The notes under the pieces: model-generated
The model's database searches: none
What the model saw: only the letters and a program-made list of their open reading frames with translations
What the model was told of the DNA's origin: nothing
Made by a program: the position numbers and the translations under genes
Assembly (NCBI GenBank): GCA_007693785.1
Contig: RECY01000038.1
Location: 1-64,000, forward strand
Length of the DNA stretch: 64,000 bases
Direction: 5' to 3'
From: Phycisphaerales bacterium
GTDB taxonomy: Bacteria > Planctomycetota > Phycisphaerae > Phycisphaerales > UBA1924
Shown: piece by piece, positions 55,863 through 64,000 of the stretch
Numbering within the stretch: position 1 is the first letter of the stretch
Layout of the letters: each line of letters begins with the position of its first letter

Positions 55863-57182
55863 TTATTTGGTGCGTCGGCAGGCGCGAATAAACGCCTCGA
55901 CGTCGGCGGTGGTGCGTGGGATATGAGCCGAGAGGTTCTGATGCCCCGCCTTGGTGACAAGCACGTCGTCTTCGAGGCGGACGCCGATGCCCTCGTCGGG
56001 GAGGTAGATCCCCGGCTCGATCGTCACGACCATGCCGGGCTGGAGTTTCCCGCCGGGGTTCGCGTCGTGAACTTCGGTGCCGAGGTGGTGCCCGATGCCA
56101 TGGGGGTAGAAATCGCCGAAGCCGGCGTCGTTGATGACCGCGCGGCTGACCGCGTCGAGCTCTGCCAGCGTCACACCCGGTCGGACGGCCCGTGTCGTCT
56201 TGACCAGTGACTCGAGCACCACGTCGTAGACCTGCTTCTGACGCTTGCTGAACGTGCCGGAGGCCGGGAAGACGCGTGTGATGTCGGCGCAGTACCCGCG
56301 GTAGGACGCGCCGCAATCGACCAGCACGACGTCCCCGTCCTCGACTCTGCCGCCGCGCGAGCGGTAGTGCAGGACCGTCGAGTGCCGCCCGGCGCCGACG
56401 ATGGTGTTAAATCCGGCCTCCTCGGCCCCGGCTTCGCCGAAGCCGTGCTCGAGTGCGCGTTGCAGGTCCAGCTCATCCACGCCGGGCTCGAGCATGGCGC
56501 ACAGGCGCCGGTGCCCTTCGTGCGTCGCGTCGATGGCGCGTTTCATCAGGCGGATCTCGGCGGGGCTCTTGACCGCGCGCAGCCCCGGGAGCACGCCGGT
56601 CGCGTCTTCGATGGAAACACCGACGACGCGCTCGCTGACCTTGCGGAAGATCGCGAGATCCTCCGAGACCGGGGCGGCGTGCGAGGCAAAAGGGTGCAGG
56701 CAGGCGAGGCGTTTGGCGCGGGTAGCCGCGTGCTGAAGAAACGTCGGGAGCGCGTACGTGCGCATCACGCGGCGAAAACCCAGGCGGCTGCGCATCGAAG
56801 ACGCGATCGGGTCCCGCTCGCCGTCCCATCGCTCCATCTCCGGGTCCAGCGGCTTCAAAAACAGCACACAACGGCGCGTCGGATCCTCCGATTTCGGGTC
56901 GAACAGCACCGCCGCCCCCGGCTCGTTGTCGATACCGGTCAGATACACAAAATCCGGGTTCGCGCGCCACCGACCGACCAGCGGCGCGCCGCCGTCACCC
57001 GCGAGCACGACGCCCACGGCCCCCTTCAACGCGCGCAACACGCGCTCCCGGCGGGCGACAAACTCGCGGACACCGATCCCGCCCGCGTTCGATGCGGCGC
57101 GGGCGGGCGCCGCGCTCGGGCGAGGCCCTGCCTTCGGCGACGAGCGGCGGCCCGGGCTCTTCTTGCTTGTGCGTTTCGCCAA
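55863..57182 (-). CDS. Xaa-Pro aminopeptidase (aminopeptidase P, M24B)
   Basis: Removes N-terminal residues before proline, using two metal ions. The 439-residue protein has the creatinase N-domain (WRANPDFVYLTGIDNEPGA) and the pita-bread domain with ligands in VLVDCGASYRGYCADITR (two Asp), HGIGHHLGTEVHD (His), TIEPGIYLPDE (Glu) and GVRLEDDVLVT (Glu). A Lys/Arg/Ala-rich leader of about 35 residues precedes it. The start is taken as TTG 57182 with GGGAG 8 nt upstream; a GTG at 57191 sits too close to that site. The gene follows the receiver-like gene by 5 nt, so tilS, receiver and peptidase form one operon. Confidence 0.88.
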   Translation of the reverse strand: MAKRTSKKSPGRRSSPKAGPRPSAAPARAASNAGGIGVREFVARRERVLRALKGAVGVVLAGDGGAPLVGRWRANPDFVYLTGIDNEPGAAVLFDPKSEDPTRRCVLFLKPLDPEMERWDGERDPIASSMRSRLGFRRVMRTYALPTFLQHAATRAKRLACLHPFASHAAPVSEDLAIFRKVSERVVGVSIEDATGVLPGLRAVKSPAEIRLMKRAIDATHEGHRRLCAMLEPGVDELDLQRALEHGFGEAGAEEAGFNTIVGAGRHSTVLHYRSRGGRVEDGDVVLVDCGASYRGYCADITRVFPASGTFSKRQKQVYDVVLESLVKTTRAVRPGVTLAELDAVSRAVINDAGFGDFYPHGIGHHLGTEVHDANPGGKLQPGMVVTIEPGIYLPDEGIGVRLEDDVLVTKAGHQNLSAHIPRTTADVEAFIRACRRTK

Positions 57183-57187
57183 TGTGT

Positions 57188-57586
57188 TCACTCCCTTGCC
57201 GCGTCGCGGACACGGTCCAGCGTGCTCGATTCGTTCAGGTCGGTTTTTCCGAAGCCGGGGCGTGCCCCGGCGGCCTCGGCCTCGTCCTGCGCCTCGGCGT
57301 AGTTGCTCACGAGCATCGTTCGCGCCGCCGACGACGTGTCCGACGAGAGTTTGCGGATCAGCTCGATCCCGCTCTCCACGCCGTCGAAGCTCCCGTCCAG
57401 CACGCGGTTGATCAGCAGCAGCCCGGCGGTCTTCTCGGCCTGCAGGCCCTTGCTGTCGTTCACCATCACGATCTCGGCCTCCGGCACCGCGCGCCGGACC
57501 ATCGCACGGATCGCCGCCGCATCCGGCACGCAGTGCCCGACCAGCGCGATCCGCGTCCCAGCTTGTTGCCCGTTCGATCCACTCAT
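57188..57586 (-). CDS. Receiver-like protein with the phospho-acceptor Asp replaced
   Basis: A 132-residue stand-alone protein with the pattern of a response-regulator receiver domain: strand RIALVGHCVPDAAAIRAMV, helix, then AGLLLINRVLDGSFDGVESG where the phosphorylated Asp is expected but Asn60 is found; ARTMLVSNYAE fits the Ser/Thr position and GFGKTDL keeps the conserved Lys (114). The acidic pair after strand 1 is also lost (GHCVPD). It therefore should not be a normal phosphorylation switch. The ATG overlaps the tilS stop by one base (TAATG) and has AAGGAG 8 nt upstream. Confidence 0.65.
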   Translation of the reverse strand: MSGSNGQQAGTRIALVGHCVPDAAAIRAMVRRAVPEAEIVMVNDSKGLQAEKTAGLLLINRVLDGSFDGVESGIELIRKLSSDTSSAARTMLVSNYAEAQDEAEAAGARPGFGKTDLNESSTLDRVRDAARE

Positions 57587-58686
57587 TATGTTCGCTCCTT
57601 CCGGCGCACGAGCACCTCGTGCGCACTCAATTCGATGATGACATGTCGCCACACGTACCGCGCGGGCTCGGGGCACGGGCCCGTGATCCGCTCGGCGGCC
57701 GCGCGGAGCGTCCGCCCCGCCAAGCGGTCCGCCCCCAGACCCTCCCCCATGCGTACCGCGAGCGAGCGGAGCAATTCCGCAACGACCACGGGACGGGCGC
57801 TGCGCAGCACGGTGCGATCGAGCGCCCACCGGGCGTCTTGCGCGGGGGCGCGGCGCGCCTCGGCGAGCAGCGCCTCGGCCGCGTCCTGAACGACCTGGTG
57901 CGCCTCGCCCGCCAGGCGTTGCGCTTCGGCAGCGCGGGCGGCCCCGCGCGGGGCGATCTCGCGCAGCCTCGGCGTGACGTCGGCGCGCAGGCGCGCGCGC
58001 AGGCGCGTCCGATCGCTGTTGGTCGCGTCGTGCACGGGCTCGTGGGCGTACATCGCGCACAGGCGGGCGGCGTCTTCCCGCGTGACGCTCAGCATGGGGC
58101 GGACGAGCGTCACGCCAGTCGCGCCCGGGCTCGCCCCAGCAGCGACGCCACGATCGCCTTGGAGGCGGCGTCGCTCGCGGACGCCCGCGAGCCCGCGCGG
58201 CCCGGAGCCGCGGAGCAGGCGCATGATCGCGGTCTCGAGCTGGTCGTCCGCGTGATGCCCGGTCGCGACAAACAGGCACTCGTGCGTGATCGCGAGGGCG
58301 GCGAGCGCGCGTTCGCGGGCCTGGCGCGCGTTAGCCTCGGCGTTTCCGGGGGTTTCTCGCACCGTTGCGTCGGCGTGGGCGATGCCGGTGCCGAGGCGAC
58401 GCGCAAGTGCCTCGGCCGCGTCGCGGTCGCGGTCGGCTTCGGGCGCGGGGCGGAGGTCGTGACGCACGTGCGCGAGCACGACCGAGCCCGGAGCCGCCGA
58501 GGCGAGCGCGATCGCGAGACACGACGAATCCGTGCCGGCGGAGCAGGCGACGAGCGTTCGACGCTGGGCATCGCGCACGTCGCGACCGCCGGTGAGGCGT
58601 CTCCATGCGGCGATGATCCGGCGACAGGCCGGGTCGGCGCGGAGCGCCGCGGTCACGGGATCGGGCGGGGCGTGCGGCGTGGGCAT
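57586..58686 (-). CDS. tilS: tRNA(Ile)-lysidine synthetase
   Basis: Converts C34 of tRNA-Ile(CAU) to lysidine using ATP and lysine, needed to read AUA codons. The 366-residue protein has the PP-loop TLVACSAGTDSSCLAIAL (SAGTDS instead of the usual SGGxDS) and ATGHHADDQLETAIMRLLRG, plus RPMLSVTRED and DATNSDRTRLRARLR. It is short, lacking the C-terminal tRNA-binding extension of E. coli TilS, as in several other phyla. The stop shares one base with the next gene's ATG. Confidence 0.88.
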   Translation of the reverse strand: MPTPHAPPDPVTAALRADPACRRIIAAWRRLTGGRDVRDAQRRTLVACSAGTDSSCLAIALASAAPGSVVLAHVRHDLRPAPEADRDRDAAEALARRLGTGIAHADATVRETPGNAEANARQARERALAALAITHECLFVATGHHADDQLETAIMRLLRGSGPRGLAGVRERRRLQGDRGVAAGASPGATGVTLVRPMLSVTREDAARLCAMYAHEPVHDATNSDRTRLRARLRADVTPRLREIAPRGAARAAEAQRLAGEAHQVVQDAAEALLAEARRAPAQDARWALDRTVLRSARPVVVAELLRSLAVRMGEGLGADRLAGRTLRAAAERITGPCPEPARYVWRHVIIELSAHEVLVRRKERT

Positions 58687-58733
58687 CGGGGCATGGTATT
58701 CGACCCGTTCCTAGTTCGACCCCTCGGGGCGGC

Positions 58734-59168
58734 TTACGCCGGGTCGGCCCCGGGCGCGGGGGCCCCGTCGGGATCCGGCGGGGCGTCGCCCGGTTCCTCT
58801 TCTTCCTCGTCGTCGGTGAACTTGAGGAACGGGATCGCACCGTCGATCTGACGCACGATCCTGAGAATCGACGCGAGCGTGCGGTCGAGGCTCTGGAGCG
58901 TGGTGTTCACGCTCGCGAGCGAGGTGTCGATCGTGTCCAGCACCTCGAGCTGACTCTGCAGCGACTCCAGCTGAGCCTGGAGCGTCTCCAGCATCGCGTT
59001 GGTGTCGTCCACGGCTTCCAGCTTCTGGTCCACCGTCACCAGCGTGTCGTTCGCGGCGACGAGCTGGTCTCGGATCTCCCAGACGATGCAGCCGGGCATG
59101 GCCGAGCCGGCGGCGAGCAGAAACAGCCCGATCAACGCGGGACGACGGTGGCAGGTACTCGGGTTCAT
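58734..59168 (-). CDS. Small lipoprotein with coiled coil
   Basis: A 144-residue predicted lipoprotein (SAMPGC). Residues about 30-105 form a coiled coil with heptad-like repeats (TLVTVDQKLEAVDDTNAML, LETLQAQLESLQSQLEVL, LQSLDRTLASILRIV), followed by an acidic Pro/Ala tail. It could be a periplasmic spacer or partner protein; no family recognised. GGAG lies 9 nt before ATG. It is divergent from the next gene. Confidence 0.7.
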   Translation of the reverse strand: MNPSTCHRRPALIGLFLLAAGSAMPGCIVWEIRDQLVAANDTLVTVDQKLEAVDDTNAMLETLQAQLESLQSQLEVLDTIDTSLASVNTTLQSLDRTLASILRIVRQIDGAIPFLKFTDDEEEEEPGDAPPDPDGAPAPGADPA

Positions 59169-59324
59169 CTCGGCGTGCTCCCTCTCCTTTGCGGAGATGC
59201 CATATCTATGGGCTCGTCGCGCCCGAGGTCGGTCGCGATTCGGACGGCGCTCCGGGGCGATGATACTCTCAGGGCGCGGGGTATCGCCCCGGGATCCGCG
59301 AGCCGCGATGAGCGAGGACCGCCC

Positions 59325-60017
59325 GTGCAGGACGCACAGACCACCTGGACCGTCGCGCAGGAGAGCCGTCCGCTGATTGCGCAGGACGCGTCGGGATCGG
59401 CGGACGCCCCCGGGGGCGGGGGTGGGAGCCCGATCGCGCAGCAGTTCTTGTTCGCGTTCGGTGTGCTGGTGCTGATTGTGGTCTCGCTCCGCCTTCTGCG
59501 AAAGTCTCAGGCGAACCGTGCCGCGCTCGCGGATCGGTCGGAAGACCCGCGCGAGCGGATCGAGCAGGTTCGTCAGGCCGCCGGCGAGCGTCAGTCGATC
59601 GACACGCTGATGGCCGACGCGACCGAGCTGACCCAGCGTCTGGCGGCTCAGCTTGAGAACAAGGCGGTGCGTCTCGAGACGCTGATCGCCGAAGCCGACG
59701 AGCGTCTGCGCCGCCTAGAAGCCGGTGGAGAGGGCTCGGGGCGTGAGCGGGCTCAGGAGGGCGATCCCCCGGCGCCGGTCACAGGGCGGCGTTTCGCGGA
59801 TCAGCCCAGGAGCGGGCCGCCCGCGAGCGATCGCCCGACTCGCCACGCGCCCCCGATGGAGCCCGGGGCGGATGCCGATGAGGGCGGCGTGCCCGCGGGC
59901 CATACGCGCGTCTTTGAACTCGCCGATCGCGGGCTGACCCCGATCGAGATCGCGCGCGAGGTCAACCAGCCGACCGGGCAGGTCGAACTGATCCTCGCCC
60001 TCCGCCGCCGGGCGTGA
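59325..60017 (+). CDS. Membrane-anchored protein with coiled coil and C-terminal DUF2802/DUF6115-like helix-turn-helix
   Basis: A 230-residue protein: a Gly/Ser-rich start, one transmembrane helix (FLFAFGVLVLIVVSLRLL), a coiled coil (about 75-135), a Pro/Arg-rich linker and a C-terminal motif RVFELADRGLTPIEIAREVNQPTGQVELIL, which matches the small domain at the end of DUF2802/DUF6115 proteins. Those are found in flagellar or membrane-associated contexts; the role is unknown. GTG 59325 is chosen because GAGG lies 7 nt upstream; no ATG is suitably placed in this frame. Confidence 0.7.
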   Translation: MQDAQTTWTVAQESRPLIAQDASGSADAPGGGGGSPIAQQFLFAFGVLVLIVVSLRLLRKSQANRAALADRSEDPRERIEQVRQAAGERQSIDTLMADATELTQRLAAQLENKAVRLETLIAEADERLRRLEAGGEGSGRERAQEGDPPAPVTGRRFADQPRSGPPASDRPTRHAPPMEPGADADEGGVPAGHTRVFELADRGLTPIEIAREVNQPTGQVELILALRRRA

Positions 60018-60023
60018 GCGGGG

Positions 60024-61025
60024 TCATTCGCGTCCGGGAGCGGGCGTGCCCAAGCTGCGACGCACGGCGTCCAGAGCCAGAATTTCGAAGATCACGTGCC
60101 CCGCGAGCAGGGCCGTGTTCTGGTTCACGTCGCGATCCGGGAGCACCTCGACCACGTCGGCCCCGACGATGTTCGCCCCACGGAGCGAGCGTAGAGCCTG
60201 GAAAATCTCGAAGCTGGTGAACCCGCCGTGGCTCGGCGTGCCCGTGCCCGGGGCGTAGGCGGGATCGATGCAGTCGATGTCGAAGCTCAGGTAGGCCTCG
60301 TCGTCGGCGAGCGTGCGCACAAAGTCGTCGATCACGCGCTGCCCGCCGCCTCGCCACTGTTCGTAGGTGAGCACGGTGACGCCGTGTTTTTTGGCGTAGT
60401 CGAGATCGTGCCGGGTGTTGAGCGGGCCCTTGATGCCGACGGTGAGCATGCGTTTCGGGTCGATGAGCCCGTCTTCGATCGCGCGGATGAACGGGGAGGC
60501 GTGGGTGAAGCGTTCGCCGAGGATCGCGTCCACGGTGTCGAGATGGCTGTCGAAGTGGAGCATCGCGAGCCCGCGCTCGGGTCGCCCGCGCCGCTCCCAG
60601 GCGGCCTTGATGCAGGGATACGCGATCGAGTGATCCCCGCCCACCGCGAGCAGTCGCGTGCGGGACGGGTCGGCGAGCCCGCGCGCGAAATCAAAGACCG
60701 AGTCGGCGTTGGCCGAGCACGAGTAGGGGAGCACGGGCGCATCCCCCGCGTCGGCGAGGCTGAGGACCTCGCGGAGGTCCACGTCGTGCTCGGTGTGGTA
60801 GTGCTTGACGTACTGGCTGGCGTCGCGGATCGCGCGCGGGCCGAAGCGGGCGCCGGGGCGGTAGGTGACCGCGGAGTCAAACGGAACGCCGAAGAGCGCC
60901 CAATCGACGGGTTGGTGCGCGGGCTCGACGTCTTCGAGCCTCGGATAGCGGCAGAAGGTGCTGATGCCGGCGAAGCGGGGCTGAAGGCGAGGGTCGGGCA
61001 GTCGTGTGCGGAAGTTTTCGCTCAT
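60024..61025 (-). CDS. Agmatinase/guanidinohydrolase (ureohydrolase family)
   Basis: Mn-dependent hydrolysis of agmatine (or a similar guanidino compound) to urea and an amine. The 333-residue protein has VTYRPGARFGPRAIRDAS, GGDHSIAYP (His, first ligand), MLHFDSHLDTVD (Asp/His/Asp; FDSH in place of the usual FDAH) and SFDIDCIDPAYAPGTGTP (two Asp), all ligands present. The N-terminal match favours SpeB-type agmatinase over arginase. ATG 61025 lacks a strong ribosome site; TACGCT ends 6 nt upstream and may be a -10. Together with the ast operon this is a second route acting on guanidino nitrogen. Confidence 0.88.
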   Translation of the reverse strand: MSENFRTRLPDPRLQPRFAGISTFCRYPRLEDVEPAHQPVDWALFGVPFDSAVTYRPGARFGPRAIRDASQYVKHYHTEHDVDLREVLSLADAGDAPVLPYSCSANADSVFDFARGLADPSRTRLLAVGGDHSIAYPCIKAAWERRGRPERGLAMLHFDSHLDTVDAILGERFTHASPFIRAIEDGLIDPKRMLTVGIKGPLNTRHDLDYAKKHGVTVLTYEQWRGGGQRVIDDFVRTLADDEAYLSFDIDCIDPAYAPGTGTPSHGGFTSFEIFQALRSLRGANIVGADVVEVLPDRDVNQNTALLAGHVIFEILALDAVRRSLGTPAPGRE

Positions 61026-61062
61026 CGCCCCAGCGTAGAGCTTCGGCGGCGTGTGTGCGGCT

Positions 61063-61782
61063 TTAGCGGGCTTCTTCGGGGACCAGGGCGAGGGTGGGGC
61101 CGGGGATCTCGCCCATGCCCCGCAGGCGGTCGGAGGCCTCGGGGTGCCCGGGCTCGACATAGATGACCATGCGGAGGCGTCGGCGTTCGTTCTGGACGTC
61201 GCCGACCTGGCGGTAGAAGTTCGCGAGGTCGAGCTGCGGCCCGGCGGATTGGCCGCGGTCGGCCTGGGCGGCGCCGAGGAAAGCGACCTCCGCTTCATCG
61301 ACCGCGCCGACGCGGGCCGAATAGTCGCCGAGGCGGCTGTAGTCGCCGACACGCCCGCGCCGCTCGACCTCGCCCCGGAGCAGCCGGAAGAGGTCGTCGA
61401 TCGCGCCGGCCTGGAACATCGCCTCGGCGAGCAGCTCGGTGTACTTCTCTTCCGAGGGGCGGACGTCGCGAGCGACTTCCATCAGTTCGCGTGCTTCGCG
61501 GGGGCGTCCGAGGGGCAGAAGCGTCCGTGCGAGGTGGTACTTGGCTTCGGGATCTTCGGGCTTCCGGTTGGCCCACTGCTGGTAGAGGGCGCGGGCCTGC
61601 TCGTACTGCCCGATGGAGTAGGCGGTCGCGGCGTCGGCTCGCACCATGGAGAGCGAACGCTGGCTCCCACATCCGGACGCGATCGCGAGGGCGGCGGCTG
61701 CGCAGACGCCGAGAATGAGAGTGTTCAGCCGACCGCGCAGCGGGCGGGCGGAGGAAAGAGCGGTCCGGTGCTTGAAGGTCAT
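61063..61782 (-). CDS. TPR-type lipoprotein
   Basis: A 239-residue predicted lipoprotein (IASGC). The mature part consists of tetratricopeptide-like helical pairs: TAYSIGQYEQARALYQQW, AKYHLARTLLPLGRPREARE, YTELLAEAMFQAGAIDDLF, LDLANFYRQVGDVQNERRRL. Such proteins mediate protein contacts in the periplasm; partners are unknown. GAGG lies 4 nt and AAGGA 10 nt before ATG 61782. It is 37 nt upstream of the agmatinase gene on the same strand. Confidence 0.75.
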   Translation of the reverse strand: MTFKHRTALSSARPLRGRLNTLILGVCAAAALAIASGCGSQRSLSMVRADAATAYSIGQYEQARALYQQWANRKPEDPEAKYHLARTLLPLGRPREARELMEVARDVRPSEEKYTELLAEAMFQAGAIDDLFRLLRGEVERRGRVGDYSRLGDYSARVGAVDEAEVAFLGAAQADRGQSAGPQLDLANFYRQVGDVQNERRRLRMVIYVEPGHPEASDRLRGMGEIPGPTLALVPEEAR

Positions 61783-62011
61783 GTCGCCTCGTTCCTTGAC
61801 AATCCGCCCGACAGGGGCGTGTGCGGTCCATGACGACGGCTTGCCCATCCGGTCCTCGGTGGGCCCGCCCGTCGGTCACGCATGGTATCGGGCGGGCCTC
61901 CGCTCAGCCTGCAAACACGCGTGAGCCGCGAGAATCCCGCGGGCGAGGCTCGATGGCTTCCGATCAACGGGTTCTCCTCGACTGGGCCCGATCGCCCGGG
62001 GAAGATCCCGC

Positions 62012-62482
62012 GTGTCTGCAGAGCCCGGACAAGGCGTGCGTTCGCAGCAAGCTTCGCTCGGCGGGTGGGGGCGCTGGGCCGTCCTGCGCCATGAGCTGCC
62101 CGACGGCTCCCACCATTTCGATCTGTTGCTCCAGCGACCCGGGCGCGAGGCATCGGACCGCGTTCCGACGTTCCGCTGCCCGCAGGAGCCAGCGGTGAAA
62201 GGCCCCGGTTCGGCCCAAGACGTTGAGCGCCTCGCGGACCACCGGGCGGTGTACCTACATTATGAAGGCCCTGTTTCGGGTGGTCGCGGGGTGGTTCGGC
62301 GCGTGCTGGGCGGGGAAGTTGCGGCTTGGGCGGACCTGGGCGATGCGGCGGGTCTCCGCGTGCGTCTGCGGCACGACGATCAGCGGGCGGACTGGATCGT
62401 GCGGATCGAGAGCCCAGCGAGCGGGGGGACGGAGCGTCTTTGGGTGACGAGGGGGTCGGCGTGTGCTGAATCGTGGGGATGA
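62012..62482 (+). CDS. Protein resembling the LigD N-terminal 3'-phosphoesterase domain
   Basis: A 156-residue protein. The segment GRWAVLRHELPDGSHHFDLLLQ, followed by LADHRAVYLHYEGPVSGGRG and VVRRVLGGEVAAWADL, parallels the DNA ligase D 3'-phosphoesterase domain (His..HxD, then the EG..GxGxG segment and W). That domain trims 3' phosphates and ribonucleotides during end joining. Here it stands alone, and no Ku, polymerase or ligase gene is near. Start uncertain: GTG 62012 has a weak ribosome site and another GTG is at 62036. Family call is moderate. Confidence 0.55.
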   Translation: MSAEPGQGVRSQQASLGGWGRWAVLRHELPDGSHHFDLLLQRPGREASDRVPTFRCPQEPAVKGPGSAQDVERLADHRAVYLHYEGPVSGGRGVVRRVLGGEVAAWADLGDAAGLRVRLRHDDQRADWIVRIESPASGGTERLWVTRGSACAESWG

Positions 62483-62618
62483 GCCTTGGAGGCGAGGGGC
62501 GATTGTGTTAGGGTGGAGCGACGGCTGACTTGTTCTTGGGTTGGTCGCTCGCAAGTCGCAGCCCTCCGCGGGCTGTTCGTGCCCGCGTCGGGGCGGCCCT
62601 GTCTGAAGGGAGGCCGCG

Positions 62619-63107
62619 GTGCGTTTGCCCCAGCCTGTGCGCTCGCCGAGCGCGTTTGATCAATCGTTCGATGGCGACTCGATCCCCGTCGATTCGGGTG
62701 AGCCGATGCCGGTGCCGATCTACCGCGACGCGAACGGCCGCGTGGTGGAGAAGGGCGACGATCCGCCGTCGCCCGTGCCGGTGCGCCGGGCGCCGACGTC
62801 GTCGGGGGCGTCCGACCCGACGCCCGGCGAGTTTTCCAAGATCCGCCAGCTCGACCAGGCCCTCAGCGGCGCGTCGCGCCACGAGGAAGCCTGGAACCGG
62901 ACGCCGAACGTGACGGGGATGGGCGCGATCCACGTCAAGAGCTTCCACTGCAAGCTGACGGGTGACTGTTTGAATCTGCTCGATCAGCAGATCAACGAGT
63001 GGCTGGACGCGCACCCGCAGTACGAGGTCAAGCAGGTGACGACCAGCGTCGGGGAGTGGTCGGGCAAGACGCGGGAGCCGAACCTGATCGTCAACGTCTG
63101 GGTGTGA
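62619..63107 (+). CDS. Conserved planctomycete protein of unknown function
   Basis: A 162-residue protein. The first 95 residues are Pro/Asp-rich and probably disordered. The last 60 are compact: GAIHVKSFHCKLTGDCLNLL, DQQINEWLDAHPQYEVK, then VTTSVGEWSGKTREPNLIVNVWV, a small alpha/beta domain I recall as widespread in planctomycetes without assigned role. GTG 62619 is chosen as GGGAGG lies 5 nt upstream. No signal peptide; cytoplasmic. Confidence 0.75.
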   Translation: MRLPQPVRSPSAFDQSFDGDSIPVDSGEPMPVPIYRDANGRVVEKGDDPPSPVPVRRAPTSSGASDPTPGEFSKIRQLDQALSGASRHEEAWNRTPNVTGMGAIHVKSFHCKLTGDCLNLLDQQINEWLDAHPQYEVKQVTTSVGEWSGKTREPNLIVNVWV

Positions 63108-63171
63108 TCGCCCCGCCGGAGGGATCGGCGCGGTCTGCATCGCGGCTCGCCACGGGGTCCTGCGGTGCGGT

Positions 63172-63202
63172 TTGACCGGATCGTGCCGGGATCGCCGATA
63201 AA
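63172..63202 (+). promoter_or_regulatory. Candidate promoter of asnB
   Basis: TTGACC, 19-nt spacer, GATAAA. The -10 ends 6 nt before the ATG at 63209, so the message would be leaderless; no ribosome site is visible. The spacer is longer than ideal. Confidence 0.35.
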
Positions 63203-63208
63203 CCCGCC

Positions 63209-64000
63209 ATGTGCGGGTTTGTGGGCGTGGTCGCGTGCGGTGATCGTTCCGTCTCGGTGAGCGAGCGGGATGTGGTCGCGATGCGCGACCGCCTGACCCG
63301 GCGCGGCCCCGACGACGCGGGCGTGTGGCTGGATAGCCATGCCGCGTTCGGGCACCGGCGTCTCGCGGTGCTCGACCCGACGCCCGCCGGGCGACAGCCG
63401 ATGGCGACCGAGGACGGGCGCTTCGTGCTCGTCTACAACGGGGAACTCTACAACGACGCGGAGGTCCGGGGCGAGCTTCGCGCCCGCGGCGTGCGCTTCC
63501 GGACCGCGTGCGACACCGAGACCGTCCTCCGTGCGATCGAGGCGTGGGGCTCGGCCGCGCTGCCTCGCCTCCGTGGGATGTACGCCTTGGCGTGGTACGA
63601 CACCTTCGAGCGTCGGGTGGTGCTGGCGCGCGATCCGCTCGGGATCAAGCCGCTGTGCTGGTGGCTCGGGCCCGTGGACGGGGGGGTGGAGCTGGTCTTT
63701 GCGAGCGAGGTGACGGGCGTGCTGGCGCACCCGTCGGTGCCGGCGCGCCCGGACTGGGTGACGGTCAGCGCCTATCTCACGACGATCCGGACGACGCTGG
63801 AGGACCGAACGCTGTTTGAGAACGTGCGCACGCTGCGCCCGGGGGAGCAGGTGGAGCTGGGCCTCGGCGGGACGGAGCCGCGGGCGAAGGCGGCGATCGT
63901 CACGCTGCCCCCGCCGGAACGCAGCGATGGAGCGGACGCGACGCGAGCGACCCGGGCGGCGATTGAAGGATCGGTGCGCGCGCATCTTCGCAGCGACGTG
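63209..64000 (+). CDS. asnB: Asparagine synthase (glutamine-hydrolysing), 5' part only
   Basis: The first 264 codons are present; the gene runs off the window end. The N-terminal MCGFVGVVAC provides the Cys nucleophile of a class II glutamine amidotransferase domain, followed by RRGPDDAGVWLDSHAAFGHRRLAVLD, VYNGELYNDAEVR, TDTETVLRAIEAWG-type and RDPLGIKPL(C) motifs, all typical. The C-terminal synthetase domain would begin around residue 215. This could be true AsnB or one of the exosortase-associated or surface-glycan asparagine synthase paralogues. Confidence 0.88.
   Translation, partial: MCGFVGVVACGDRSVSVSERDVVAMRDRLTRRGPDDAGVWLDSHAAFGHRRLAVLDPTPAGRQPMATEDGRFVLVYNGELYNDAEVRGELRARGVRFRTACDTETVLRAIEAWGSAALPRLRGMYALAWYDTFERRVVLARDPLGIKPLCWWLGPVDGGVELVFASEVTGVLAHPSVPARPDWVTVSAYLTTIRTTLEDRTLFENVRTLRPGEQVELGLGGTEPRAKAAIVTLPPPERSDGADATRATRAAIEGSVRAHLRSDV

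Noticed and set aside
53452-56316. A 954-codon open frame on the minus strand
   Set aside because: It is antisense to ahcY and the regulator gene and overlaps the terminator; composition is Arg/Asp/Val-rich and motif-free.
61821-62198. Possible frameshifted first half of the LigD-like gene
   Set aside because: The reading frame before 62012 shows no conserved protein sequence that would join to the downstream domain.

Overview
This window reads as a chromosome segment of a GC-rich planctomycete, most probably class Phycisphaerae. The clues are two pseudopilins with an [18 protein letters not shown]-type start, a secreted protein ending in a PAPGAFALLGLGG + Arg-rich sorting tail, a conserved short protein of a type I recall only from planctomycetes, and many intergenic palindromes of the planctomycete style. 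The taxonomy is an inference; there is no rRNA gene here. Coding density is high and most of it is ordinary chromosomal backbone. No CRISPR array, insertion sequence or prophage was seen.

Layout. 1-10 kb: initiator tRNA, purD, an LptD-like outer-membrane protein, homogentisate dioxygenase, a secreted PfpI-like protein, an AT-rich orphan gene coupled to 4-hydroxyphenylpyruvate dioxygenase (two tyrosine-catabolism steps). 10-17 kb: a degenerate protein-kinase-like protein, the RNase P RNA gene, an EAL phosphodiesterase, two lipoproteins, and fusA behind a long leader. 17-25 kb: a run of minus-strand genes, ispH, pseudopilin, rlmN, a TIGR02206-type membrane protein, a WecA-like glycan initiator and a Wzy/ligase-like protein, several with 4-nt overlaps. 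25-37 kb: plus-strand genes for a secreted nuclease/phosphatase, a second pseudopilin, a PEP-CTERM-like protein, an M20 dipeptidase, a large membrane protein next to an ABC ATPase, and a prolyl oligopeptidase lipoprotein. 37-43 kb: an arginine/ornithine succinyl-transfer catabolic operon (M20 hydrolase, aminotransferase, astA, astD). 43-49 kb: an M48 membrane protease with a JAMM-like lipoprotein, Nfu, csrA, ndk and an EVE-Mrr restriction enzyme. 49-54 kb: both subunits of DNA topoisomerase VI, then an ArsR-methyltransferase regulator with an operator over its start codon. 54-64 kb: ahcY, aminopeptidase P, tilS with a phospho-dead receiver protein, agmatinase, several small conserved proteins and the start of asnB.

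The most unusual content is the topoisomerase VI operon in a bacterium with a 28-bp hairpin between the two genes; the JAMM-like lipoprotein paired with an M48 protease; two signalling proteins with dead active sites (pseudokinase and pseudo-receiver); the compact nested palindrome in front of the first pseudopilin; and the succinyl-arginine cluster that lacks astB and uses an M20 enzyme where astE would be expected. Function calls rest on motifs and context read by eye; no database search was run.
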